Shown here piece after piece: positions 12,599-22,792 of a stretch of 64,000 bases of DNA. The position numbers and the translations under genes were made by a program. The DNA is taken from NCBI GenBank assembly GCA_965153355.1, contig OZ231127.1:93806001-93870000 (forward strand). Reading direction: 5' to 3'. This DNA comes from Flaccisagitta enflata (taxonomy: Eukaryota > Chaetognatha > Sagittoidea > Aphragmophora). Position 1 is the stretch's first letter. Each line of letters begins with the position of its first letter. The notes below the pieces were generated by a model, which was not told the DNA's origin, did not search any database, and saw nothing but the letters and a program-made list of their open reading frames with translations.

Positions 12599-13120
12599 AA
12601 CCGCATGATCCCTTCTAAAGTGTGTAATTCAGGTTTCAATGGCATTGTTATTAGCATGCTTATAACATGCTCATAACATGCTTAAAATATGCTTGTAACA
12701 TTTATCTTTCTCTATAACATGATACGCTTTTTAACAAAAAAAAAAAAGATTTTGTTGGTTCTCTGTAACAGCAAAAAGGCAGCATTACTGTATCAGAGCA
12801 ATGCATTATTTTGTCCGGTACATTCTGATGTCTGGTAGATCTTTATGGGTTATCTGTTTTTATCATAAAATGGTAGGTCGACAAAACGATTTTTTTTTAA
12901 GGAGATTTTGACAATTTGTCATCTGTTATCCGTCATCTGTCATTGACAATGTGTCATCAGGAAGAGCCGGAAAATAAACGTCATGAAAAACTGATGATAA
13001 GAATAAACGGTCGCTTTCCTCCTTCCTTTGCTTTTACAGTCGATGTCCCCGTCAACGTTCATTGTGTCTTGTTCATATCATTTTTCTATAGCCTTTCTTT
13101 CTCTCTGTCTATTTTTTTCT
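12599..13120. other. interval without recognised gene
   Basis: Contains four AACATGCT-like units at 12650-12710 and T/A-runs; nothing else supported. Confidence 0.5.
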
Positions 13121-13129
13121 ATCTTTCTC

Positions 13130-13196
<67 letters not shown>

Positions 13197-13241
13197 CTCT
13201 CTTTTTCTTTCTTTCTCTCTTTCTTTCTTTCTTTCTTTCTC

Positions 13242-13333
<92 letters not shown>

Positions 13334-13342
13334 TTTCTCTTT
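13121..13342. repeat. (TTTC)n microsatellite
   Basis: About 220 bp of TTTC with a few CTCT interruptions; yields false Ser/Phe/Leu or Lys/Glu frames. Confidence 0.97.
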
Positions 13343-15242
13343 CAGAGAGACAGTGAGAACGCAACGTTGTCTGATCTGGCTCGTTTGCAATGAATATGAT
13401 AGAGGCCAAAACCGAGTACCCTAAAACACTTTTCTGCCATTGCACTGCCCAATGAACCATAAAAATCTTAAATCCCCGTCTCAGGCCACTCGCTCGCGAT
13501 AAACTTGCACTATAAGAGCGTGTGCAACGTTAAATACGCAAAGATGAGAAGAACAACGGTTTATCGTTAATTGAGAAGCGGTTTTGACGGCATAGCGAAA
13601 TATGATATTTTACCCACCGCATTCTCGGTTATTTTTAAATGCAAATTTAGTCATTTCCATTTCTTAGAAAACTTTCATTGTAATCACCTTCGACCGACGA
13701 AAACATGGATGGAAAACAATGTAAAGCCAACGATGTATGTTGCGTTTGAAAAATATTTCCGCTTTAAGTTTATGTTCACACTGAAAATCAAAAATTGCAA
13801 GATTTTTCTTCTTCAGTATGGGCAACACCCTCTTTTAGCCATTGTTTCTTTTTGCATATGGCCCACTGACATATTTATACAAGATTGTGATTGTTTGACC
13901 GAATGTGTGTTTTTTTTTCTTTGCCTCAAAGATGAAGATCGAAAATGAAAGTACGGCTGATCCCTGCCTTAGCGGACCCGCCAATTAAGAAATTTTGCCC
14001 ATAGTGGCTGCTAATTCATGGTTCCTTTAACTTGTTTCTTCTGATTGGCTTTATTGCGTCCAACTAAATTTCGCCGTTAAAAAAAAACGGACAGATTTTG
14101 CCATAATGGAACATGCTAATGCCGATTTTCTAGTCATGCACGTCGCCAGAAGAAATGCCTGAACCGAGTATTATGAAATCGGGCATGGATAATGAAAGCA
14201 CCTTTACCAGTCACTTTTTTTCGATGTGTCCTCATATTGCTAGGAGAGGGTGTGTCTATAGGCAGGTAGGTCCGTCCGTAGGTAGGTAACGCAAAAGTTT
14301 CTTGATGCAATTTTGAGGGTACTCTCTTGATTTCTTCATCACACATCTTTGTCATTATCTTTTATCTGAAGAGGACGCATCTATTGGACAATTCCTAGCC
14401 TTGGAAATATGGCCTTTTGTGAGTTTATTTTTACCGGGGGTCCTAAAATGGTAAGAAAAATTGTCATAACTCGGGTTAGTGGTCGAAATTTTAAAATAAT
14501 GGTTGGTCATGGTGTATTCTTCCTGTGTAAGACTTCCAGTGAACTTCCATCTTCCATCTTCCAACTTCCATCCCCAATTCCATGAGAATTGACCCATTAG
14601 TTTCTTCTTGGGACATGCATGGTTCTAAAGTCGGCCACCGAATTTTATCATGGCGAAAGCTGTAAAATCTGTACGAGCCAAAGCACAAATTGAGGCATAA
14701 AACCGCATAAAACGGTAAACAATTTAATACAGAATCCCAATCCCAAGGTCAGAAAAAGAAACTATTTGATGACCGGTGATAACGTCTGTCCGATAAAAAG
14801 TTGTCAATTTTCATTCGATTTACTTTCATAAATAGGCAACTTTTTATCAAACAGGTGTAACAGATCTTTGCCCACGCAGTGGGGTGTCTCAGAATGACCT
14901 CATATCGTCCCCTTGAGCTGGCCGCGGTTTTTTACATGGGGCATGGTGTGTATAAGTAGGAAAACATAGGAAAACATCATTGGTGGCCACTCCAGGGCCC
15001 CCCTGAGTTAGGCCACCTCGCCAAAGTTAGCCAAAATGGCCCAAAAAGAGCCAAAATTGATGTGGGAGCCTGAAAACTAAAATAATGCAAAAACGGTCAA
15101 GATTTCGGCAAAAAGTCTCATTCTAGGGCTTGTTGGATAGAGAAAACAAAAAGGTAGGTGGTGGTGTGGGTGGTCAGGAGGGGTGCCCCATGGAGGGCAG
15201 GTACGGGGCGCAAATTGGCCAAATATCAGGTCCTGATGGTGG
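13343..15242. other. interval without supported gene
   Basis: A 125-codon frame at 13571-13948 has no recognisable motif and low-complexity composition. TTAGCGGACCCGCCAATT at 13972 resembles the end of a pogo/Tigger-like repeat. A GTCCGTCCGTAGG run at 14269 followed by GGTAACGCAAAAG resembles the tail of an HE element. Confidence 0.4.
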
Positions 15243-15424
15243 TGGTCGTAAAAAATGACAAAAACCAAAATTGTTGATTTTTTTTGGAAAATATACATTC
15301 CAATTAGTGTATTTCTGCAAAAAATATGGTTCATTTTGATTTTTGGTCAACAATTGGCCAAAATGAAGTCCTTTGGGTTGTTGCAGTGGTACATGGCTGA
15401 ACAACTTAACTTCTTTTGCATATT

Positions 15425-16165
15425 GCTTCTAAACGCTTTGATACAAAAAAACGCAGTTGGTCCCATCAGAAAGATCTTTCGAAATCCTTTTAGAATCTCA
15501 TAAATTTTGTCCAAATTGATTCAGAAACATAGCTACAGTGATCTCCCAAAGTACAGTAAAATTTAGATTTCAGCGATCTAAGACCATATCAACTTCATTT
15601 GCAAATAATTTCTAAACGAATAAAAGCAGTAAAATACGGCTGGTGGCATTTAAAAGATCTGTCAAAATCCTTCCTAAATCTCACAAATTTTGTCAAAATT
15701 GGTTGAGAAACATAGCTACAGTGATCTTCTAAAGTACAGTAAAATTTAGATTTCAGGGATCTAAGACCATATCAACTTCATTTGCAAATAATTTCTAAAC
15801 GAATAAAAGGAGAAAACTATGGCTGGTGGCATTTACAAAATCTGTCGAAATCCCTCCTAAATCTCACAAAAATTTTGTCTAAATTGGTTGAGATCAACCC
15901 TACAGTGATCTCCCAAAGTACAGTAAAATTTCAATTTTTGGGACCTCTGACTATATCAACTTCGTTTGCAAGTAATTTCTAAACGAGCAAAAGGAGAAAA
16001 ATATGGCTTGCGGCTTTCAAAAGATCTGTCAAAATCCTTCCTACATCTCACTAACTTTGTCCAAATCGGTTCAGAAACATAGCTACAGTGATCTCCCAAA
16101 GTAGAGTAAAATTTCAATTTTTGGGACCTCAGACCATATCAACTTCATTTGCATTCAGCTCCTAC
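15425..16165 (+). repeat. about 183-bp tandem array, left arm
   Basis: The block CATAGCTACAGTGATCTCCC recurs at about 15528, 15711, 15898 and 16078. Each unit contains CCATATCAACTTCATTTGCA and GATCTGTCAAAATCCTTCCT. A fifth diverged unit at 16590-16720 keeps the register once the HE insertion is removed. Confidence 0.85.
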
Positions 16166-16178
16166 AGAAATTGAACGA

Positions 16179-16564
16179 CAAGGCCGGATACACGGCTACC
16201 CTAGCTGCGTGCCGGTGGGCAGGAGCAGTGCTGGAGAAGGTCACTAGGGCATCTAGGTAGGGATGTGGAAGCGATTGACCGCTTCCGTTTTGGAGGATGG
16301 GATAGCTACTAGTTTTTGTACTACAAAATGGAAGCGGAAGCGGAAGCGGTGGAAGCGGCACTAAAATCAACCGCTTCCACATCCCTACATCTAGGCAGGA
16401 GCCATTGGCTCAAAAGCTAAAAAACGTCGATCGTCCGACCAAACAACCGATTGACCAACTGACCGACTGACTGACCAACCGACCGACCGACCAAAAAACC
16501 AACCAACCAACCAACTAACTGACCGACATAGCAAGGTGTAGAGTTGCATAGCACGCGACTAAAA
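16179..16564 (-). mobile_element. hairpin-ended element (HE) with nested MITE
   Basis: Minus copy with AAGGCCGGATACACGGCTAC at its left edge, inner motif, (CCGA/CCAA)n body and AGTCGCGTGCTATGCAACT-type hairpin at the right. It interrupts the 183-bp array and is itself interrupted at 16258. Confidence 0.8.
16258..16387. mobile_element. 130-bp hAT-type MITE with 8-bp target duplication
   Basis: TAGGGATGTGGAAGCGATTG at the left and the complement of TAGGGATGTGGAAGCGGTTG at the right; CATCTAGG occurs on both sides (16250-16257, 16388-16395). The interior holds short GGAAGC repeats. Too short to encode anything. Confidence 0.88.
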
Positions 16565-16751
16565 TTTTGCAGCATCTGATAGACCTATTGGCTATTGAAA
16601 ATCTTCTTGAATCTCACAAATTCAGTCGAAATCGGGTGAGAAACAACGTTACAGTGATATTTGAAAGTAAAGTAAGATTTTGTTTTTTGAGTGCCTGACG
16701 CCATTGCCCTTATTTGCAACAACGTTGCTACTGTGATTAACTTGTTACAGT

Positions 16752-17069
16752 TTGAGATGGATACAAAGTCTACCTGCGGCGCCTCCATCTTCTGACAGCA
16801 TGGATAGGGGGAAGCCACCGCTACCAGAAATCTCACCTTCCAAAGCGCTCCCAGATTATGTCACGCAGCGTTCTGTGGTTTTTCTTGCGAGATTCTGCCC
16901 CAATGCTGACAAATGGCTAAAGCAAAGTACTCCTTGGGATCACATCAAGGAGTATCAAACTGCAAAGGCAATTGTAAGAGGTGTTTGTCCAGTCAACGAC
17001 CCGGCTGAGCGCCTATGCGCTATTGCAAAGAAATACCGGGTATTTGCTAGGAAAGCAATAATATCATGA
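16752..17069 (+). pseudogene. unplaced coding remnant between the inverted arms
   Basis: A 105-codon frame whose second half reads like protein: YVTQRSVVFLARFCPNAD, a W..IKEYQTAKAIVRGVCPVND..AER block, then a basic tail and TGA. From memory, W/EY/AK/VND.AER blocks occur in uncharacterised animal proteins; I could not verify this and assign no function. There is no clear splice site and the first 30 residues may be non-coding. Its place between 183-bp inverted arms suggests it belonged to that element. Confidence 0.35.
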
Positions 17070-17570
17070 AATATGCATTTTTATCTTTATCCTTCCAATC
17101 AACCTTCATTCATCAATTTTTGAAGTTAAGGATATTAATTCTTTACCCAAGGAATCTTAATCATCTCAAGTATGTAACATTATTATGATTTTATAAGCTT
17201 CTTTGTGGTGTTATTTCTCAAGGAATCGGGTCCTCGAGATGCCAAAGACAGAGAAAAGTATTTTGCGAATATCTTCAGAGGACAAGAATTGAAAAGACGA
17301 AACTTTGACGTTTGAATTGTATTTGAATTGAGTATTCCTTGATATTTAGGAATTTCGTATTGCTATTTTTTCCAATTGTAATATTGAAATGTATTCAAGT
17401 TAAAAAAAAGACATCCTAAATAATTAAAGAAAAGCGAGTTTAACAGTTTAACCTTTCCCTCAACAAAATTAAGTATTTTCAGCCTCAGGGGATCAACAGG
17501 TAAAAAACTAGATGCTTTAAAGGATTTTTTTCGACAGTCTCTCAATAAAATTTTACTGTGTTTACTGTAG

Positions 17571-17660
17571 CGACCCTGTAAGAGGCCTTGTCTGTCTGTG
17601 AAACCCTTGCTTTGTCTGTCTGTCAATCCATCAGTTGGTCAGTCAGTCAGTCAAAGTCTG
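17571..17660 (+). mobile_element. possible decayed HE fragment
   Basis: TGTAGCGACCCTGTAAGAGGCCTTGTCTGTCTG resembles the post-hairpin TATAAGAGGCTTTGTC motif of other copies, followed by GTCAGTCAGTCAG. The hairpin is degraded. Confidence 0.35.
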
Positions 17661-17701
17661 TTAAGATGATGATCGAGTTAGAAAGTGTAAAAACGCACAT
17701 T

Positions 17702-17868
17702 GTGGGCAGGGGCCATATTTGAGGTCATTAGACCAATTGGGCAGGAGCAGTAAGGTCCAAAAACGAAAAACATAAAAAAAGTGTGACTGACCAACCGACT
17801 AATCAACCGACTGACCGACCGACTGACCGAAAAAGCAGGATGTAGAGTCGCGTGCACGCGACTAAAAA
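17702..17868 (-). mobile_element. HE copy lacking its GGCCTTGTT end
   Basis: Begins abruptly at GTGGGCAGGGGCC, keeps the core and (CCGA)n body and ends with the perfect 18-bp palindrome AGTCGCGTGCACGCGACT (17846-17863) and A-run. Confidence 0.8.
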
Positions 17869-17871
17869 TAA

Positions 17872-18570
17872 GATATAACTGTACTTTGGGAAATCACTGT
17901 GGCTATGTCTCTGAACCGATTTGGACAAATTTTGTGACATTTAGGAAGGATTTTGACAGATCTTTCAAAAGCCGCCGACTGTATTTTTCTCCCTTTATTC
18001 GTTTAGTAATTATTTGCGTATGAAGTTGATATGGTCTGAGGTCCCAAAAATTGAAAATTTTCTGTACTTTGGGAGATCACTGTAGGGTTGTTTCTCAACC
18101 AATTTGGACAAAATTTGTGAGATTTAGGAAGGATTTTGACAGATCTTTTAAATGCCACCAGCCATATTTCACTCTTTTTATTCGTTTAGAAATTATTTAC
18201 AAATGAAGTTGATATGGTCTTAGATCGCTGGAATCTAAATTTTACTGTACTTTGGGAGATCACTGTAGCTATGTTGTTGAACCAACTTGGACAAAATTTA
18301 TGAGATTCTGAAAGGATTTCGAAAGATCTTTCTGATGGGACCAACCGCGTTTTTTTGTATCAGAGCGTTGGATGAACCATTATGCAAATGAAGTTTTTGT
18401 TGTTCAGCCATGTGGCACTGCAATTAACCCCAGAGGACTTCATTTTGTTCGTAGACCGTTGACCAAAAATCCAAATGAACCATATTTTTTTGCTCCTCTG
18501 TTTCTAATTGGAATGTATATTTTCCACTCCTTCAACAATTGGGAAGGCGGGCAACTCTCTTCTACGACCT
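17872..18570 (-). repeat. about 183-bp tandem array, inverted right arm
   Basis: Reverse-complement copies of the units at 15425-16165, for example ACTTTGGGAGATCACTGTAG at 18068 and 18249. Confidence 0.85.
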
Positions 18571-19210
18571 TAAAATATACAGTAGACTTATAACGGGGGC
18601 AAGCATTATGGAAAAACAAATAAAGGAAGGGGACTGATATTTGAAACTTAAAAAAATAATTTATTACCCATAATGGTCGGTTGCCATAGAAAGAGGTTAC
18701 CATAGATTCCCGCAATAATATCAATATTCTGAGAAATTTTTTAAGGGAACATAGCTTAAAGTTAAATTTGCTAAAACATTCCCATATTGTTCTACAAGAA
18801 TGCCGCTTGTATAGCCGTCACAAGGGGTTGTCACACACGGATACGCTCCCTAGCAACAGCTAAACAAGTGATATTCTTACAGAATCTGTTATGGAAAAGT
18901 TGTAGCAAATCTGATTTTAACCAATGTTCCTTCAAAAAATCCCTCAAAATATTGATATCTTAACGTGAAAACATGGAAATGTGTTTCCACAGCAACCAAA
19001 ACCCATCATCAATAAAGCATCCTTTTAATAATTTATATTCCAAATATCATTATATTTACGTTTTCCTCATGTGAATTTCCCCGCATCTTCAAATCTAGAC
19101 GACATCTGCTGCAGCAAAAACAATCATTTACCCTTTAGAACCGTAAAGACAGTGACCAACCAGATGCATGTAACCAACAATGTATTAACACCGAGTCAAA
19201 TACTGTCCAG
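18571..19210. other. interval upstream of the first recognised exon
   Basis: CAGTAGACTTATAACGGGGG at 18581 resembles a pogo/Tigger-type terminal repeat. TCTAGACGACATCTGCTGCAG at 19097 matches the right end of the element at 30462-30961. No exon could be supported. Confidence 0.4.
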
Positions 19211-19399
19211 GTAACGACGGGAAACTTGTCGGTCTCATCGACGACAACATCAACGCCTTCAAGGAGGCCTTGATCGAGTCTATCGGGGTTGTGACGGAAG
19301 TCAGACCCGTTCGTATCTCCAACATTCTCATCGATGACGACGATGAATTCGTCTACGTTCTCTTTTCCATGACAGAAGCTCCCCTGCCAGGCACCGGAG
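19211..19399 (+). CDS. exon of probable GPI-anchored extracellular protein, SEA-like module part 1
   Basis: Acceptor CTGTCCAG before 19211 and donor G|GTAAGG at 19400 bound a 189-bp exon in phase 1 at both ends. It encodes DGKLVGLIDDNINAFKEALI, then a strand with VRISNILIDDDDEFVYVLF and SMTEAPLPGTG. An alternation of helix and beta strands ending in an FSMTEAP-type strand resembles SEA-like modules of animal surface proteins; the family call is an inference. An in-frame TAA upstream limits leftward extension. The pyrimidine tract before the acceptor is weak. Earlier exons and the signal peptide were not found. It continues in phase into 19827. Confidence 0.6.
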
Positions 19400-19826
19400 G
19401 TAAGGCGAGACACTGTTTCCCATTATGTACGAACGAACGAATAAACAAATGAATGTGCGAACCAACGAACGAATGAATTTGCGTGTTCAATATCTACTGG
19501 TACCATTACTAATACCGTATTTTCTCTAAAAAGCGCCCCGGGCGCTTTTGATATTGAAATAAAATTTTGCTTTTTAACCTACTAATGAGAGCCCTTTTGA
19601 TATCATAAATGACATTCAATGCATAAAACTGTTTGAAAGTCTCTAAAAATGGTTTCTTGCGTTGTGTTATTCTATCATTTTACTTAGTATTTTTATTCAA
19701 ACCTTTTTTAAAAAGTGTAATTCTAAAAAAAAAGGGGGGGGCGCTTTTTGGAGGGGGGGCGCTTTTTAGAGAAAATACGGTATATATTGCCACCATAACA
19801 GAATAAGAATGATCGTTCTCTGTCAG
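19400..19826. other. intron carrying a MITE
   Basis: Bounded by GTAAGG and CTCTGTCAG; most of its length is the element at 19515-19780. Confidence 0.55.
19515..19780. mobile_element. TA-flanked MITE with CCGTATTTTC ends
   Basis: CCGTATTTTCTCTAAAAAGC at the left is the reverse complement of GCTTTTTAGAGAAAATACGG at the right, with TA on both sides. The interior is AT-rich and non-coding, with a duplicated G-run plus GCGCTTTTT near the right end. Such ends occur in IS4EU/ISL2EU-like elements of animals; that family call is tentative. Confidence 0.75.
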
Positions 19827-19999
19827 GTATTGGACAACTCGGATACCCAGACATACAACTGGCCAACGCCACAGCCAAGTTAGAGGAATCTATCATGGAA
19901 GGACAATTTGTCATGAGACTCGTCATCGAAGATTCAAACTCAATTTTCATCAGTCCAGTCAAAGATAGTCTCGTCGAAACATTTCGCCCCGGGGGCAAG
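19827..19999 (+). CDS. exon of probable GPI-anchored protein, SEA-like module part 2
   Basis: The acceptor is preceded by a pyrimidine-rich CGTTCTCTGTCAG; the donor is AAG|GTGAGG at 20000. The exon starts in phase 1, matching 19399, and ends in phase 0, matching 22403. It encodes IGQLGYPDIQLANATAKLEE, then SIMEGQFVMRLVIEDSNSIF and a polar tail ending FRPGGK. The A..KLEESI..G.F pattern fits the second helix-strand half of a SEA-like fold. One Asn-Ala-Thr glycosylation sequon is present. Agreement of phase and spacing supports a real gene. Confidence 0.62.
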
Positions 20000-20264
20000 G
20001 TGAGGTTGCATCCATGTAACACTGATTTAGCGCCAACTCCATGGGTGCACGGGGAGGGCCGTCAGGGACGTCGCCCGACGTCCCTGTTTATCAGACTTAT
20101 ACCCCTGCCAAACTCAAGCCACTAAAAATGATGCCAAAAACTGGAAAAGAATGAGAAAAAAAAAAATAAAAACAGGAAGAGAAAACCAAACTTTGGGGAA
20201 GAATGAAAGAGAATATGTGTTTTCCCTGTCAATTGAGAATATAATTTAAAATTAGAAAAAATAG

Positions 20265-21093
20265 GAGCCCAAAGGCAATAAGTGGTTAGCGGTACCCGTG
20301 CCTTGCTTGAGGAGAAAGTGATTAAAGTTGAGAGGGAGCAGGGCAGCGGCCCTGAAGGGGATGAAGTCCAGTAGAACACAGGGGGAATCTGTCCGTCCGT
20401 CCGTCCGTCCGTCCTTCTGTCTGCCTTCCTTCTGTCTAGGATGCCCTGTTATTCAAATTTTCATTGAATACCATGGAGAAATGACAAAAGGCAGTATATG
20501 GACAATGGTACCCTTGCCCTTATTGTATAGTTTGTAGGTTAAGTTGAGGGAGGAGCAGGCCAGGATCTGGGTCTCTGAGGCCAGAATCTGGGTCTCAGAG
20601 ACCAATTTCTTGGTCTCAGAGGCAAGGATTTCAGTCTCTGAGGCCAGGATTTGGGCCTCTGAGGCTAGGATTTAGGTCTTTGAGGCCAGAACCTAGGTCT
20701 TGGAGGTCAGAATCTGGGTCCCGTAGGTCAGGATCTGGGTCTCTAAGGCTTGGATGTGTGTTTTGGGAGCCAGAATCTAAGTTTAAGGGGCCAAAATGAT
20801 AGAGCTAAAGCCAGATTTGGCCCATTTTACCTGGTCATGAGCTATTTTGCCTGGATTTGGCCCATTTTAGCTGGATTTAGGCCATTTCCCCGGGATTTGG
20901 CCCATTTTGACTGGATTTCGGCCATTTTGCTTGGATTTGGGCCATACAGTTTGGATTTGGGCTCCAATGGGCAGAAGCCCTGAAGGTGGGGTGAGGACGG
21001 ACGGGCGTACAGACATGTGAGCGTGCATGCGGGCGAGACAGAACGAATCTCCCTGTGTTCTACAGGACTTCGTCCCCCTTTAGGGCCGCTGCC
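20265..21093. mobile_element. G element with both arms
   Basis: Left arm: CAGCGGTACCCG, GGGCAGCGGCC, AGTCCAGTAGAACAC and (CCGT)n. Body: CTCTGAGGCCAGAATCTGGG-type 21-bp units then CCATTTTGCCTGGATTTGG units. Right arm: CCCTGTGTTCTACAGGACTT and GGGCCGCTGCCC. Closely related to 11031-12598. Confidence 0.8.
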
Positions 21094-21655
21094 CAAAAAA
21101 CTGAATCAGTTATTAACCCTGTTGAGCTTGAAGCTCTGTTGGACTTGTAACTGGTTGCTGACGGCCCTTTGAGATTCCACGCCATACACTTATGGCGCCA
21201 ACTGAAATTTCCCCAGTTAGTTGACCTCAAGTTTGTATGCATGTGTTGGCACATAAATTGCTGGCACTGTATTAACAAATAGTGTTGGCACATAAATTGC
21301 TGGCACTGCTATTAACAAAAATGCGCGGATGCACACGAGCACGCACACTTTCGACACCAATATAATCAGTGCTATTTCTAAAATTTTTTTTGTCATAGTC
21401 ACAAGCCTGGTCGGTCTATTGAGTTATTCAAAAGAAGTGATGCCTAGTAGGACTTCGCAGGTGGATGTGTTAGCAGCTGCATACGTTTGTTCGTTTTTGC
21501 CTTATCCATTTCCTTTTTTGTGAAACGTGACATTTGTCGACTTAAGTTAAAACTATTATCTAGCTCAAGAGTATAGACACAAGATCGGTATTTATTTATT
21601 CAATAAGTCATGCATAATTCCGGAATATGATTAGTACTTGACTTACCGACGGACA

Positions 21656-22068
21656 CAGCGATGTATGGCAGCTTAGAGCCTAGGGATTTCAAAGCCAATT
21701 CCAAGCACGACAGCAAATCTAAGCACGACGGCCTTTTAATTGATTTTCTATGATTCCTATGCTTTTTAAGCCAATGGTAGACAAAAAGTAAGAAGAGTGA
21801 TTCTCATCTAGATGGGTATTTCTTGATGAAATAGATCTGTTTTTTTATTGATTCATACAATTTAATGTATGGTGCAAAAAAAAAAATCTAAAAAAAACTG
21901 TATAGCAGGGAGAGGCAAGGCATACTAATGATCAGCACATATCAATCAAGCCCTGGCCTCATTTTGTTTTGCAAACTCGTTTATTATTCCCCCCCAAAGG
22001 ATTTGATTTAGTAAATTACTTTGTTATTTTTATCTGTCTGTCTGCATATTTGTTTGCGTGTCTGTCAG

Positions 22069-22113
<45 letters not shown>

Positions 22114-22227
22114 TTTCACCCTTCCTTCAAAATTTTTCTGCAACACATTTTCAAGACCGACATGCTTTCAAGCCCGACGGCAGGGACGTCACGTGATGTC
22201 CCTGAAGTCCCTTCCCATACATCGCTG
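21656..22227. mobile_element. hAT-type MITE family F, 572 bp, 8-bp target duplication
   Basis: Ends CAGCGATGTATGG and CCATACATCGCTG are inverted; GACGGACA lies directly on both sides (21648-21655, 22228-22235). The interior matches 23370-23998, including CAAATCTAAGCACGA and a shared (TC)n tract. No transposase. Confidence 0.9.
22073..22105. repeat. (TC)n tract within the MITE
   Basis: Sixteen TC units, at the same internal position as in the sister copy. Confidence 0.9.
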
Positions 22228-22402
22228 GACGGACATGACCTTTTATAGAAGTGCGAGGAAGCACTTAAAAACATATTACTGTAAGTAGGGACAGGACGCG
22301 ATGTTGCCCCATTGGTACTGTTTTGTAATTCAATTGCGTCTGTAGACAAGACATGAAATGGTGGATCAAACAATTCATGGAGTGTATGTTGAATTGTCGC
22401 AG

Positions 22403-22621
22403 GTGCCATCAACGCCAACCGCCCCACCGGTGACTGACTCTACAATCTCAACCACAAGTTCAAAGCCGACGCCAACCGCCCCACCAGTGACTGACTCTAC
22501 GGCCTCACCCACAAGTCCAAAGCCGACGTTTCCGTCAAGTTTGCAAAACGGCATAACAATGTCTGTCCCAACACTTCTTGCCTTGCTTCTTATGGCTCCC
22601 ATTTTTACCGCCGGTCAGTAG
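22403..22621 (+). CDS. terminal exon: mucin-like stalk and GPI-type C terminus
   Basis: Acceptor GAATTGTCGCAG before 22403; phase 0 joins the donor at 19999. The 72 codons begin with two 19-residue units (PTPTAPPVTDST followed by S/T-rich residues and SPK or SSK), a Ser/Thr/Pro-rich stalk expected to be O-glycosylated. Then SSLQNG as a possible cleavage region, and a hydrophobic tail of about 20 residues (MSVPTLLALLLMAPIF) ending TAGQ-stop. No basic anchor follows the hydrophobic stretch, which fits a GPI signal better than a transmembrane helix with a cytoplasmic tail. Likely product: a surface-attached protein with an upstream SEA-like module. No polyadenylation signal was assigned. Confidence 0.68.
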   Translation: MPSTPTAPPVTDSTISTTSSKPTPTAPPVTDSTASPTSPKPTFPSSLQNGITMSVPTLLALLLMAPIFTAGQ

Positions 22622-22667
22622 CTTTTCTTTAAAGAATGTCTAATTTGTATATCTTTCCAATTTGATT

Positions 22668-22792
22668 TATAGTCGCGGGCAGGCGACTACACATCTTGCT
22701 TATTTGGTCAATCCGCCCATCCGTAATATCTTTGAATTGCAAGTGAGTTTCGCATTATTGCCCGCGACGGGATTGCCATGTATCCGGCCTTG
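22668..22792 (+). mobile_element. HE element, AGTCGCGGGC type
   Basis: AGTCGCGGGCAGGCGACT hairpin (22671-22688), short body with CCGCCCATCCG, inner motif GCCCGCGAC and CATGTATCCGGCCTTG end. The inner motif is the exact complement of this copy's own arm GTCGCGGGC. Confidence 0.75.

Larger units (their letters stand above)
15243..18570. mobile_element. 3.3-kb inverted-repeat element with tandem-repeat arms
   Basis: Sequence at 15243-16165 returns in reverse at 17872-18570: GGTCGTA and GGAAAATATACATTCCAATT at 15285 against AATTGGAATGTATATTTTCC at 18506, a GGACTTCATTTTG motif (18433), then about 183-bp tandem units. Between the arms lie an HE insertion, a diverged extra unit, a 105-codon frame and another HE fragment. 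This looks like a foldback or long-terminal-inverted-repeat transposon, perhaps with a decayed gene in the middle. No target duplication could be defined. Confidence 0.65.
21630..22271 (-). mobile_element. HE element, AAGTGC-type hairpin, split by a hAT MITE
   Basis: AAGTGCGAGGAAGCACTT (22249-22266) plus A-run is the hairpin end; GGACATGACCTTTTATAGA precedes it, matching the GGTCATGTC motif of the copy at 8905. The rest of its body lies left of 21656, so the MITE inserted into it. Confidence 0.55.
20000..22402. other. large intron with nested repeats
   Basis: Holds a G element (20265-21093) and a hAT-type MITE inside an HE element. Two TTGGCACATAAATTGCTGGC units lie at 21246 and 21285. No further exon seen. 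Confidence 0.5.

Noticed and set aside
13028-13460. Ser/Phe/Leu- and Lys/Glu-rich frames
   Set aside because: Translation of (TTTC)n.
13571-13948. 125-codon hypothetical gene
   Set aside because: No motif, AT-rich composition and no plausible partner exons.
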